Below, piece after piece: positions 39,701-49,200 of a stretch of 64,000 nucleotides of DNA (the first letter of the stretch is position 1; every line of letters starts with the position of its first letter). The stretch comes from Lepisosteus oculatus (Eukaryota; Chordata; Actinopteri; Semionotiformes; Lepisosteidae): the NCBI RefSeq assembly GCF_040954835.1, contig NC_090698.1, forward strand, positions 742,501-806,500, given 5' to 3'. The notes under the pieces were generated by a model, which saw nothing but the letters and a program-made list of their open reading frames with translations, was not told where the DNA came from and did no database searches. The position numbers and the translations under genes are program-made.

Positions 39701-40313
39701 ATTTCAACGCGTACTGCCTGCCCCGGCACCCACGGCCTGCTCTGTACCGTTCTCACTTCGTAAAACGTCCACAAATGCCCTTTGTATCCAGTGGTGTGCA
39801 TTGAATGCAAATATTTATTTAAAACAGTCCCTGCCGCAGCGCAAGCTACGTTAGAAAAGAGACCCTTCCGTAGCAGAGTGAGACGCAGCCCATTTTCTAG
39901 CTCAAATTGCCCAAACAGACTACAAATGTATGAAAATAGACATCACTAAATTAGCAAAAAGTGTCACGCAGCTGTTCGGTTGTTTTCAATGCAGGGAGCC
40001 CGTCCTCCCTCACAGAATCAGATATGTCAGAATCGACATCAGCGACATAACAAAAGCAATTTCTCGTGAATAAAAATAATTTCAACATCAGCCAGACATC
40101 AAGCCTCCAGCCCTGCGCTCGCTGCGCTGGCCTGCTCAAGCAAACGAACACGCAGACCGATTCAATCTCGCCCATTTCACCACTTTTTAACACAATTTCA
40201 TTTCCCAAGCCCCTCGCCGAACCACGGACGCACGCAGCACCGACTGAAAAGCCAGATTTTCGCTCTGCTCCGGCTCTCCTCCCTCCTGTAAGCAGACCCC
40301 GAGCCGTACATAC

Positions 40314-40600
40314 CATCGCATTCCTGGCTGCCGTGCTCTGCGCCTGGACCGCCGGTCCGACAGATTAATCGGAGAAGACTCGCCACAGAAATCCCGGTTC
40401 GCTTTGCTCGCTTCGTCCAAGGAGCAGGATCACAGACTATCCATTTTATTTTGGGAACTTTGACGTTTTCCTTTCTTTGGTCGATCCCCTTGGGCGTTAG
40501 AGCAGCAACAACAAAACCACCCTGTGCACCTCAAGAGCTCTTTCACGAGGAAATCATATTTTAAAGAAGAGGGGGCGTAAAAATGGCCAGTTTCAGTGTC
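40314..40600 (-). promoter_or_regulatory. Candidate ARHGAP35 5' non-coding exon in CpG-rich DNA
   Basis: The minus strand carries a good splice donor, GCGATG|GTATGTACGG, with the exon ending at 40314, in a CpG-rich island-like stretch. No protein-like frame is seen. Its position 27.8 kb upstream of the ARHGAP35 coding exon, on the same strand, fits the known distal non-coding first exon of this gene. The 5' limit given is approximate. It could belong to another minus-strand transcript. Confidence 0.35.
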
Positions 40601-40779
40601 TTCGTCAGGGTTCACCACGTTGTGTTTTGAGTTAGTAATTTTTCCTTTGTTGTCCCTCAAAATGCAGTAGGATCCTGTGTTTCAGTGTTTTTTCTGTTAT
40701 TTGCAAATCGGTTCTCTGTCGCCGGAAATCGCATGCCCCTCGTCTTGTTTTTTCAGATACGAGCCTTTGACTTGAGAGG

Positions 40780-40810
40780 TTTTAAGCTCCCAATAATGGC
40801 GGCCTTCTCC
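40780..40810. promoter_or_regulatory. CCAAT box next to a YY1-like ATGGCGGC motif
   Basis: CCAAT at 40790-40794 runs directly into AATGGCGGCC (40795-40804), close to the YY1 consensus AANATGGCGGC. The surrounding 200 bp are CpG-rich, unlike the flanks. Such motif clusters mark TATA-less promoters of housekeeping-type genes. Together with the donor at 40314 this suggests a leftward transcription start near 40.6-40.9 kb, probably ARHGAP35. This is motif evidence only. Confidence 0.35.
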
Positions 40811-41370
40811 CAAACCCTTTCTCTCCTCCTATTCCGAGAGAAAAGAGAGAGACTGGGCCACAGCGGAGACTCGCCCAGTGGCGCATGTACACAACTGCAG
40901 CAGCAGACCGAACTACTGACACAAAACACACACACACGTACGTGCTAGCGGACCCACAGAAAACATCTGACTCGCGGAAAATCGTCTGAAGAAAATCATT
41001 ATTATAATTATTATTTTATTTTACTACAGATGTTTTCGTATGTTGTAATCTCCAACGATTCAATTACATGTGTTGTCGTTGAGAAAAAAGTTAATTTCCC
41101 CAGTTTTTTTATTTTCATCGCTCATGCTCTTTTTCTGACCCCATCACCCCACCCCTTCCAATTTTCCTACATATCCTAAGAAGTAAAACTTTTGTTTCTG
41201 TAATGGATATAGAATGGAAAGGGTATAGCTCTTCTGTTCTACCCTTGGTGCCAATACCAAAGAGGACTACAGACCTCCTTGTAAGACATATGGGCTTTCA
41301 TTTAAATTAAATTAAAAAATTAATAAAATTGAAGCACTCTCTCTGTAGCTTTTTTCTTTAAAAAAAACAG

Positions 41371-41763
41371 CATGACCAGTGAGTACCCTGCTCTCCGAAG
41401 CTGAGCAAGGCTGGTGCAGTACTGGGAGGGGAGACCCCTGAGGAGAGCCAGGTGGCTGCTGTCAGTGGCGCTGGTAGCCCTGTAGGTGGCGCTGCCTTCC
41501 GCACCAGGCCACTGTGCTGTTGCAGGTGCTGTTCTTCAGGCGAGGTGGTTATTGATGATCCTGGGCATGGCTCGTAACAAGTGTCCTGCCTATCCCCCAC
41601 TCTGGGCTTGAGCTCTCTGACCTTCCTAAAGCGCCCCTCCCGATTCTCACGGAAGGTTTCTCCCTCCTCCCCTGACCTGCTGCGTGTCTCCTACGGGGGG
41701 GTTGAGGGCTTCAGGAATGCCTGCGGAGAAAAGCACTATATAAACGTAAGAAGGATTAAAAAG
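41371..41763 (+). mobile_element. 5S rRNA-derived SINE
   Basis: Positions about 41373-41450 resemble 5S rRNA and its internal Pol III promoter: GAAGCTGAGCAAGGCTGG, then AGTACTGGGAGGGGAGACC, compared with GGAAGCTAAGCAGGGTCGGG and GTACTTGGATGGGAGACC in 5S. The rest is SINE body, ending in the LINE-derived tail AAAGCACTATATAAACG plus a short A-rich end. Such 5S SINEs (SINE3-like) are known in fishes. It lies between the ARHGAP35 and AP2S1 promoters. Confidence 0.75.
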
Positions 41764-42044
41764 CCCTGACCTTTGTCGCCCAGGAGAAATTGCCTGTTTC
41801 GAGTCTCAGGTCGTGTGCATGTGAACAGAGAGCTGGGTGACATCCTCTGATTGCTTCCTGTCACCAACACAGTAAAAATGAGCTGCTGTTTTTAAGCTCC
41901 TAAGGAAGCGAGGACAGAGCTCATCTCAGTCGATCTCGGGGTCTGCGGCTGGAACCAGGGCCACACAGACTCTTTAGAGTCAGGTACTATAGGTGCCTAA
42001 CTGCACCTGCAATTTCAGGAGTATGTCCCTATATCCTGCAGTAT

Positions 42045-42650
42045 TCGGGGGAGTTTATGGTGTGATTGTAGGCTGTGTGGTGTGATTGTGTGCGCTGGGG
42101 TGGTGTAGTGTGATTGTGTGCGCTGGGGTGGTGTGGTGTGGTTGACAGTGTGCTGGGGTGGTGTGGTGTGGTGTGATTGTGTGTGCTGGGGTTGTGTGGT
42201 ATGGTTGTGAGTGCTGGGGTGATGTGGTGTGGGGTGGTGTGATTGTCAGTGTGCTGGGGTGGTGTGGTGTGGTGTGATTGTGTGTGCTGGGGTGGTGTGG
42301 TGTGATTGTGTGCGCTGGTGTGGTGTGGTTAGTTTGTCAGTGTGCTGGGGTGGTGTGGTGTGATTGTGAGTGCTGGGGTGGTGTGGTGTGGTGTTATTGT
42401 CAGTGTGCTGGGGTGGTGTGGTGTTGTTGTCAGTGTGCTGGGGTGGTGTTGTGTGATTGTGTGCGCTGGGGTGGTGTGGTTAGTTTGTCAGTGTGCTGGG
42501 GTGGTGTGGTGTGGTTGTCAGTGTGCTGGGGTGGTGTGGTGTTGTTGTCAGTGTGCTGGGTGGTGTGGTGTGATTGTGTGCGCTCGGGTGGTGTGGTTAG
42601 TTTGTCAGTGTGCTGGGGTGGTGTGCTGCGATTGTCAGTGTGCTAACGCC
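42045..42650. repeat. G/T-rich minisatellite
   Basis: About 600 bp of variant units built from GTGCTGGGGTGGTGTGGTGT plus a GATTGTG or TTGTCA spacer, unit length roughly 25-35 bp. All G runs are on the plus strand. It produces long Cys/Val/Gly-rich false open frames. It lies between the putative ARHGAP35 promoter and AP2S1. Confidence 0.92.
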
Positions 42651-44129
42651 ATGCCTGAGGAAGTGATGCAGAAGGCTGCTATTGACTCCTGAAGCACTAT
42701 GGGAAAAGTGAAACATGCCACTTGAGGAAGGTGCTCATTTTGAAATGGCAGGACTTTCAATTTACCCTTGCTGAGAGAGTCAGAGCAAGCGCGCTGTGTG
42801 AGTGCCCTTTCTGCTTCAACACTCTAAGCAGCCTCACCTCTCCACCTTCAGAAATGCGGGGTGAAATTTACTGGCACGTGGAACAGCCCCCCAGTCCAGC
42901 CCCCACCACCCCTCCTGCAGGAACCCTCTTCTCCGTCCCGCTGGGTCCCAGACTGCAAAGCGTCCTCCCGGCCGTGACGCAGTGCCACGCGATGTGGCCG
43001 CCCCACAGGCTCAGAGGAGTAATTAGGGTTGTTTAGGTTATGCTCAGTGCTGGGTCTGTATCCTGATGACCAGTAAACAATTCCAGGGCCAACACCATTA
43101 CAGCTGTGTCTTGCGAAATTCCTGAGGTTAGAATGACAATGAAATTGTCTGAACAAATGCACTCCATTTTCTTCCAGTATAATTTACTCTGCTCCCTCTG
43201 TGCATGTGTTCTGAACCTGAGCTCGCGAGGACGCGATTTCAAATCTGCGTTTCATCAGTTTCAAAACCATTTGTCACCCAGGCTGCTTCCTACGTAGTCT
43301 AGTTTAAAACTGTCAGCAATTCCTTCCAACTCACACCACAAAAACTTTTGCAGGACACAAGCAGAAATCCTGCATGTTGTTTCCTGTCAAAGCTATCCTT
43401 CAGGATGTTCCACGCCGGATTCTTCAGGAACCTGCAAGGACTCCCAAATTCTGGCAGGTTTTTTTTCTGTGGGTCTTCAGACAGCTTTTAGAAACTCTGC
43501 GATCAGCTCCAGGAGGAGGACTCCTTCACAGGACAGCCGAGCCAGCGCAGTTCACAGGGCAAGAAGAGGCCAGGCACAGAGGCGCTCCCGAGGCCAGCGC
43601 ACTGACAAACATACCAATGACAAGAGGCCACTCGACCCCACAAGCCCATTGGGTAAAAGACTTCATATCCGCTCTGTGTATCAGAAGAGTCAGTCCTAAA
43701 TAGGACAGGATTTGCTTTCCTGGGGTCTTAAGAAAGTCCTGAACTGGCACTGACGCTTCACTGAATTCAAACAATTTTGCAGAACAAGCTCCCAGTACAG
43801 CAGAGAGGGCACCTCTCCGGCCCAACCCTTTCTCCCAGTGGCCAACCGCTTGGGCAGCTCTGCCTCTGGACGACTCGGATCTGGAGGTGTATGACATCTG
43901 AACCGCTTCCGAGCAGGAGCAAAGCTACGGAGTAGAGGAGCCCATCCACTATGAATTGATAACAATGCCTGCCCAATACTCAGGTATAGTTTTTAAAATA
44001 GTCAGGTTTGCAGACAACATCAAAATAAAAGGCCTGACACAGAGAGACAGCAAATGAAATTCCAAAAGGCTTAGGTAAAACTCAGTACTGGGCAAGCAGC
44101 TGGAGATGAAGTTTAAGACAGGCTGCAGG

Positions 44130-44262
44130 GTTTTGCTTGCAGGTAGTAAAAGAATATAAATACAAAATGAGAAAGACTGAGCAGGAAGATCTTATGAATA
44201 AATACTGAAGTGGGACTACATGGGCTAGATGGGCCAGATTGGCTCCTCTTTTTGGGGTTAAC
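44130..44262 (+). mobile_element. LINE tail relic next to 247-bp repeat B
   Basis: Only the non-coding end is recognisable (GGGCTAGATGGGCCAGATTGG, then CTCCTCTT). It directly precedes the repeat at 44273. Confidence 0.45.
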
Positions 44263-44272
44263 TATTCTTTTG

Positions 44273-44519
44273 TGCCTGTGGGGTTATTAGCAGCTTACTC
44301 GATCCGACAGGCTCATCCTGTTATTTCTGAAGGGATCACAGAGATTCTGCTCCAGCTGACTCGTCTGCTTTCTGTCCAGACCCCTGTGACTCTTGGTGTA
44401 AAGGACTGTCAGCTGTTTCTCAGCCCTGAGTGCCGCCTGCTGTCCCAGGTCCTAGTCTTGATGCCGAGACTGAGGCAGTCAGCTCAGCGGTTCTGTTCCT
44501 GCCTTTCAGGATTCTGAGA
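44273..44519. repeat. 247-bp repeat, copy B
   Basis: This is the second copy of the 28849-29095 block, same orientation, same length, about 98% identical. It follows a LINE-tail-like stretch (GGGCTAGATGGGCCAGATTGG at 44222-44242) and is followed by a different repeat beginning AGTCAAAGTCAAAG. Confidence 0.85.
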
Positions 44520-44534
44520 ACTGTGAACTGCCTG

Positions 44535-44860
44535 AACACAGTCAAAGTCAAAGTTTCAAAGTCAAAGTTTATTAACAAATGCACAACAATACAGCGTACA
44601 GCAGTAGTTGCTGGCAATGAAATGTCTTTTCTACGAGCTCACTGGGGGGATAAAAATCACACCATTAAAGCTACAAATAAGGTGACATAATAATACATAA
44701 TAGTGCAATAGAAATTGAATAAAATAAACTCAGACAGAGCTCAATATAAATAGAGCTGCGGTGTGTCCAGGGTGTGTGCAATACATTATGTCCAAGTAGT
44801 GCAGTATGATGAATACAGTGAAAACTGTGTGTCCATGTAGCCATTAGGGGTGATTTGCGA
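44535..44860 (-). repeat. Interspersed repeat with AAAGTCAAAGT motif
   Basis: Tandem AGTCAAAGT units (44535-44570) lead into TTTATTAACAAATGCAC and an AT-rich body with ACATAATAATACATAATAG. This resembles dispersed non-LTR-type repeats common in fish genomes. Family and strand are uncertain. Confidence 0.4.
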
Positions 44861-45972
44861 AGGAACTGCAGCTTGGCTGCGAAATCTGCTGCTTAAGGAA
44901 GCGCTGTTTCGAAATGCTCCTCTCCAGGGGGTCGAACATCATCCCTGCCCATGTTTTATACCCGAAGAATGCGCCGCCCCGTTACCGCCCTCTGCTGTCG
45001 CGGGGATGTACTGTGTGTGCCCGACTGCTCCGAGGTGGACAGGCTAACTTCATACTCCTTAATATATAAATGAGTGTCTATTAGTGTGTGCACACATATA
45101 TGACTGTATTCATACATACGGAAACTACACATATGTACAAGTGTTACATCTCCTTATAGTTTTCTGTACCCACGGGGAGATAAGCAGGTTTCTCTTTCAT
45201 TCCAAACGTCTACTGATTTCACTGCTTCGAGTGGGTAATACAAAACACATTATCAAATCACCCATGCCACTGTAAAAACAACAACATCTCCATTTAACGG
45301 TCGTACTGCTGTATTTCAGCCAGTTATTTATCGGTTTCTTTGCAGAGAAATAAAGCTCGTGTTTTTGGTATCTTCCGTGCCTCGTGCGCCTCAGCGGGCT
45401 CGGGGTGGCTCGAGGGCGATTTTCTGGGACTTCGTGGGATAGCATCCACAGTCACGTGCCGTCACTCCCACGGCATCCGCGGTGCAGCGATGACCCGCGC
45501 AGAGACCTGCCCTGTACCCTCGGATCAATACCTACCCCCTCCTTCGAGTCCTCGCCTCCGAGTCTGCCCGTGTTCATCTGTGCAATAATACCGCCTGAAC
45601 AGCAAATGGTTCAAGACGCGACTTGCGAGGGCGCCGCTGTTACTTTGAGGTATTACGTTATATACCGCGGAAGAAAATCAAAGAACTGCAACCCCACTAA
45701 AATATTTTGCTCAAAATTCGTCAGATCTTATCGATATTTTGCGTACTCATGTGGATCACAGGACGCGCAAGAAATTTTAAATAAGAAAATTTACGAATTT
45801 TTAAGAAAATGACTTGAATTCAGCTGTTCATATCTGATGTCCGCTTTCTCACATCCACTAAAAACGCCTAAGCTGACTTCAGCTAAAATTTCACGTGATA
45901 TTGTCACAACGCTGTCCCCAGGGGCGACCTGCGTCTAAAAACATCATTTCCCACGACACCATTAAGATCGTA

Positions 45973-45994
45973 GTGTCTTCTGGTAGTTGTAGTC
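45973..45994 (-). promoter_or_regulatory. ZNF143/STAF-like site, AP2S1 promoter, reverse orientation
   Basis: On the minus strand this reads GACTACAACTACCAGAAG, which differs at only one or two positions from the well-known promoter motif ACTACAANTCCCAGAA bound by ZNF143 (STAF). It lies about 240 bp upstream of the AP2S1 ATG in a CpG-containing region without TATA box. Confidence 0.6.
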
Positions 45995-46043
45995 ATCCGT
46001 TCCTTTTTCAAGCGGCCGTTCGTGACTAGGGTGGGGGCGGCTT

Positions 46044-46064
46044 GAACTACAATACCCGTAAGGC
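46044..46064 (+). promoter_or_regulatory. ZNF143/STAF-like site, AP2S1 promoter, forward orientation
   Basis: The sequence GAACTACAATACCCGTAAGG matches the ACTACAATTCCC core with one substitution and has the expected trailing AGGC. It lies 50 bp downstream of the opposite-strand copy and about 170 bp upstream of the AP2S1 ATG, near the presumed transcription start. Confidence 0.6.
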
Positions 46065-46232
46065 ACCGAGCTCAAGGCCTTTCCTGGACTTCCTGCCTAG
46101 CGGTGATAGCGGAGAGCAGAAGGGAAGGTCTTATCATAACAGACGAAAAACAACATTTAGTCAAACTTATGATTAGATCACCCCCGATCGCATAATTCTG
46201 TTCATTTGAGAAACCTGATACTTGGAAATAAA

Positions 46233-46235
46233 ATG
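46233..46235 (+). CDS. AP2S1: AP2S1 coding exon 1 (start codon only)
   Basis: The ATG at 46233-46235 is followed at once by the splice donor GTAAGC (46236-46241). Exon 2 begins with ATC (Ile2), so the first exon contributes only methionine. I recall the same arrangement in the mammalian gene. The base at -3 is A, which fits start recognition. The 5' UTR extends upstream from a TATA-less promoter at about 45.95-46.12 kb. Confidence 0.9.
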
Positions 46236-49200
46236 GTAAGCAAGTCTTTTATTTTATCTGCGACTCCGTTCGGCCGAAGTCAGGACTCGATAAGAAATGA
46301 ATGGAGGCCCATTGGGCGTTTATACGGTTTTAACCAGATCTTGAGCGTGTAATTACACCCAAAACGTCCTCTACTGGACTGAGACGACAGATGTGCCTTT
46401 CCTATGGGGCGTTTGACAATGATCGCCGATGAAGCGTATTCCCAGGTTGCGAGAATCTGTCGGGGCGGTCTGGTCGCTCTGGGCGCTAACTGCTACTGAT
46501 CTCTACCTTTACTCTGGTATTCATTACAGGCGGATTGATTGATCTTCGTGGGGGTATATGTTTGTCACACATTAATTCCTACTGCTGCGACAGTTGAATC
46601 CGTTTACTGTCCTGATCCCGAGTCCTGACCACCGGTTTCTGAGCTGTCCGCAGTGTCGAGCTGTCGCTTGCGATGCCCGCTCCTCCTCACCAGAAACAAT
46701 CCTCTTTCAGAACCTGCGCCAAGTGACCAAGTTTCAAAGGTCATCCTTTCGACTGCTGTAATTTTGCTCTAAATCGAAGACGCGTTCAGTGTCCCTGTGC
46801 GGATTTCGGTACGTTCTGTCCCGTCGAGTGTCAAATCTATTGGCATCGACACACAGGAGAGTTTCTAAAGAGCCCGGAAAAAGGTCATTTTAAAAAACAA
46901 ATACATTATCTGGTATAAATAATCGAAGCATATTTAATCAGACTGTATTATTTATTATTACATAGCACTTTTCTGGACACTCCACTGAAAGCTCTTTACA
47001 GGTCATGGGGACCCCCTCCACCCCCACCAGTGTGCAGCCCCACCTGGGTGATGCGCCAGTACGCTCCCCACACACCAGCTCTCAGTGGGGAGGAGAGCAG
47101 AGTGATGAAACCAGTTCAGAGAGGGGGTTATTGGGAGGCCATGACTGGTAAAGGCCAGGGGGGAATGTGTCCAGGACGCTGGGGTTATTCTCATCGGACT
47201 GCAGTGTGTGGAATCGAGCCGTTGGTGTAAGACTCCGTCCAGACAGCGGGGCCGAGAGACGGAGCCGCTCTGACCCTGTGCTGTCTCTGACGGGGCTCTC
47301 GATGCTGTACAGCAGTCTTTCCTCAGTCCCTTATCAGACCCTCCCTGTTTTCGCTGAGTCCCTCACATTCCAGGAAATTGCAGGGGGTGTAACCCAGCAC
47401 TTCCCTCCGCCCTGCTGTGGGGCGCCGTGGCGCGCGGTTCAGATCGGAGCTCTCTGATCCCTCTAGACCCACCGGGCCGGCGCCGGGGCAGGCAGGTTCT
47501 GCTGCTCTGATCCGGCAGCCTCAGCCTGGTGTTGTCCAGAGCCCCCCCCGGCTCACGCTGCAGGTGCAGGGTTCGACAGGAACATACTGGTAAAACACTG
47601 CTCTGACTTGTCATCTGAACTGCTCAGAGGAATAGCTTTTTTAAAACACGTTTAACGATGAAAATTTGGAATTTCAGCTTTGTGAGCTGTTTTTCTCAGT
47701 TTTTGCTGCTCTTCTGGCAGCTCCTGTTGTTTTAGCTGTTTCATTTGCGTCCCGTTGCACCAGCTGCAGACCTGTAGCCCTTCGCCTGCTGCTGTGCGTT
47801 GCAGCTCTCTGGGCTGAATGTGTTTCCAGGAACGGGCTCTTCAGTCGAAACAGCATTTTAAATTCCAGCAGTGTAATTCGCCAGGAGCCTGCAATGGGAC
47901 TCTTCCTCATTTCCCTCGAAGCTCTCTGGTGTTCCTCTGACCAGGCCTGTGCGTTAAGCAGGCGTTTGATGTCAGAGGTGAGACTGTCGGCGGTCTGATT
48001 CCTTGAAGTGTCGAACTCGTAGGCGTCTGTCTAGTTCAGGCTGCAGCGTGTGCAGAATTCAGAGCGACGGAGCCTGGAGACAGCGCCCACGAGCTGCTCC
48101 GCCTCTCAGCCCTGCCCTCCTCTTCCACAGATCCGATTCATCCTGATCCAGAACCGAGCAGGGAAGACCCGCCTGGCCAAGTGGTACATGCAGTTTGACG
48201 ACGACGAGAAGCAGAAGCTGATCGAGGAGGTGCACGCCGTGGTGACCGTGCGGGACGCCAAGCACACCAACTTCGTGGAGGTGCGGCTCGGGGGGGGCAG
48301 AGCACCAGCCCTGCTGCACGCCCACGCCTCCACTGGCTTACTGTAACTCCCCCATCCCACCTCCCACTTCCCATCCTGCTTTTGAGCTCCGTGGCCTGGT
48401 GACGGCACTGGGAGCCGCCTGAGGAGCTCTGACGGGAGCTCTCCCCAGAGGAGGGACAGCCCCGGTCTCTGAAAGGAGAGATTCCTTCCCTCCCTGCCCC
48501 TCACTGCCCCCTAGAGTCCAGGCGTGTGACAGCAGCACAGCTGCCTCTCAGTGAGTGACCCCTCTTCCTCTCTGTGCAGTTCAGGAATTTCAAGATCATC
48601 TACCGACGTTACGCTGGCCTGTACTTCTGCATCTGTGTGGACGTGACGGACAACAACCTGGCCTACCTGGAGGCCATTCACAACTTCGTGGAGGTAAGAG
48701 GGGCTCTGCGCCGCGGGACGTCCCAGCTGGGCTCGGGGCAGCAGTAAGGAACAGACGCAGGCGGGGTTCTGCGTTGGGATGGACTGACGGGGCAGGGGGC
48801 CCGGAACCCACAAAGAGGGGCCGGATGGATCTTTCAGTTCTAAGTGAACTACAGCAGGTTGGGTTTAACGTTCAAAAATCAAATTTACATTTTAGATGAT
48901 AAAAGTCAAATTTATGCTGTCAAATACACAAAGTCTAATTTCTCATCATGAAATGTTTTATGTCTTTATTTTTGTAGGTTCTGAATGAGTATTTCCACAA
49001 TGTCTGTGAGTTAGACCTGGTGTTTAACTTTTACAAGGTAAGACTCCAGTGGCACTAAGGTGTTCACACTTTGTGAATGAAATTTAGTTTTGATCATGCC
49101 TTTTGGTCATCTCTCAAGCCGATCACTTTGTGGGGAGTCAAAATAAAATTCATCGTTCCGTAGAAGAGAATGGATTAGGAAGCTGAGGACCAGGTAGGTG

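Larger units (their letters stand above)
12520..40313 (-). other. Inferred ARHGAP35 intron 1, no protein-coding gene recognised
   Basis: 27.8 kb without any frame resembling a known protein. Contents are LINE tails, microsatellites, the first 247-bp repeat, short homopolymers (C run near 13259, T run near 21472), the orphan promoter-like array at 21.4-21.5 kb, and CpG-rich DNA from about 37.5 kb rightwards. Listed open frames here look like chance or repeats. Short non-coding RNAs or enhancers cannot be excluded by eye. Confidence 0.6.
40905..45950. other. Interval between the divergent ARHGAP35 and AP2S1 promoters
   Basis: 5 kb holding a 5S SINE, the G/T minisatellite, a LINE tail, the second 247-bp repeat, an AAAGTC-type repeat, and a moderately CpG-rich patch at about 45350-45600. 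No gene is recognised. Confidence 0.7.

Noticed and set aside
41390..41440. Possible 5S rRNA gene
   Set aside because: Only the internal promoter part resembles 5S, it is diverged, and it is fused to a SINE body and tail.
42278..42692. Cys/Val/Gly-rich repetitive open frames
   Set aside because: They are produced by the G/T minisatellite.
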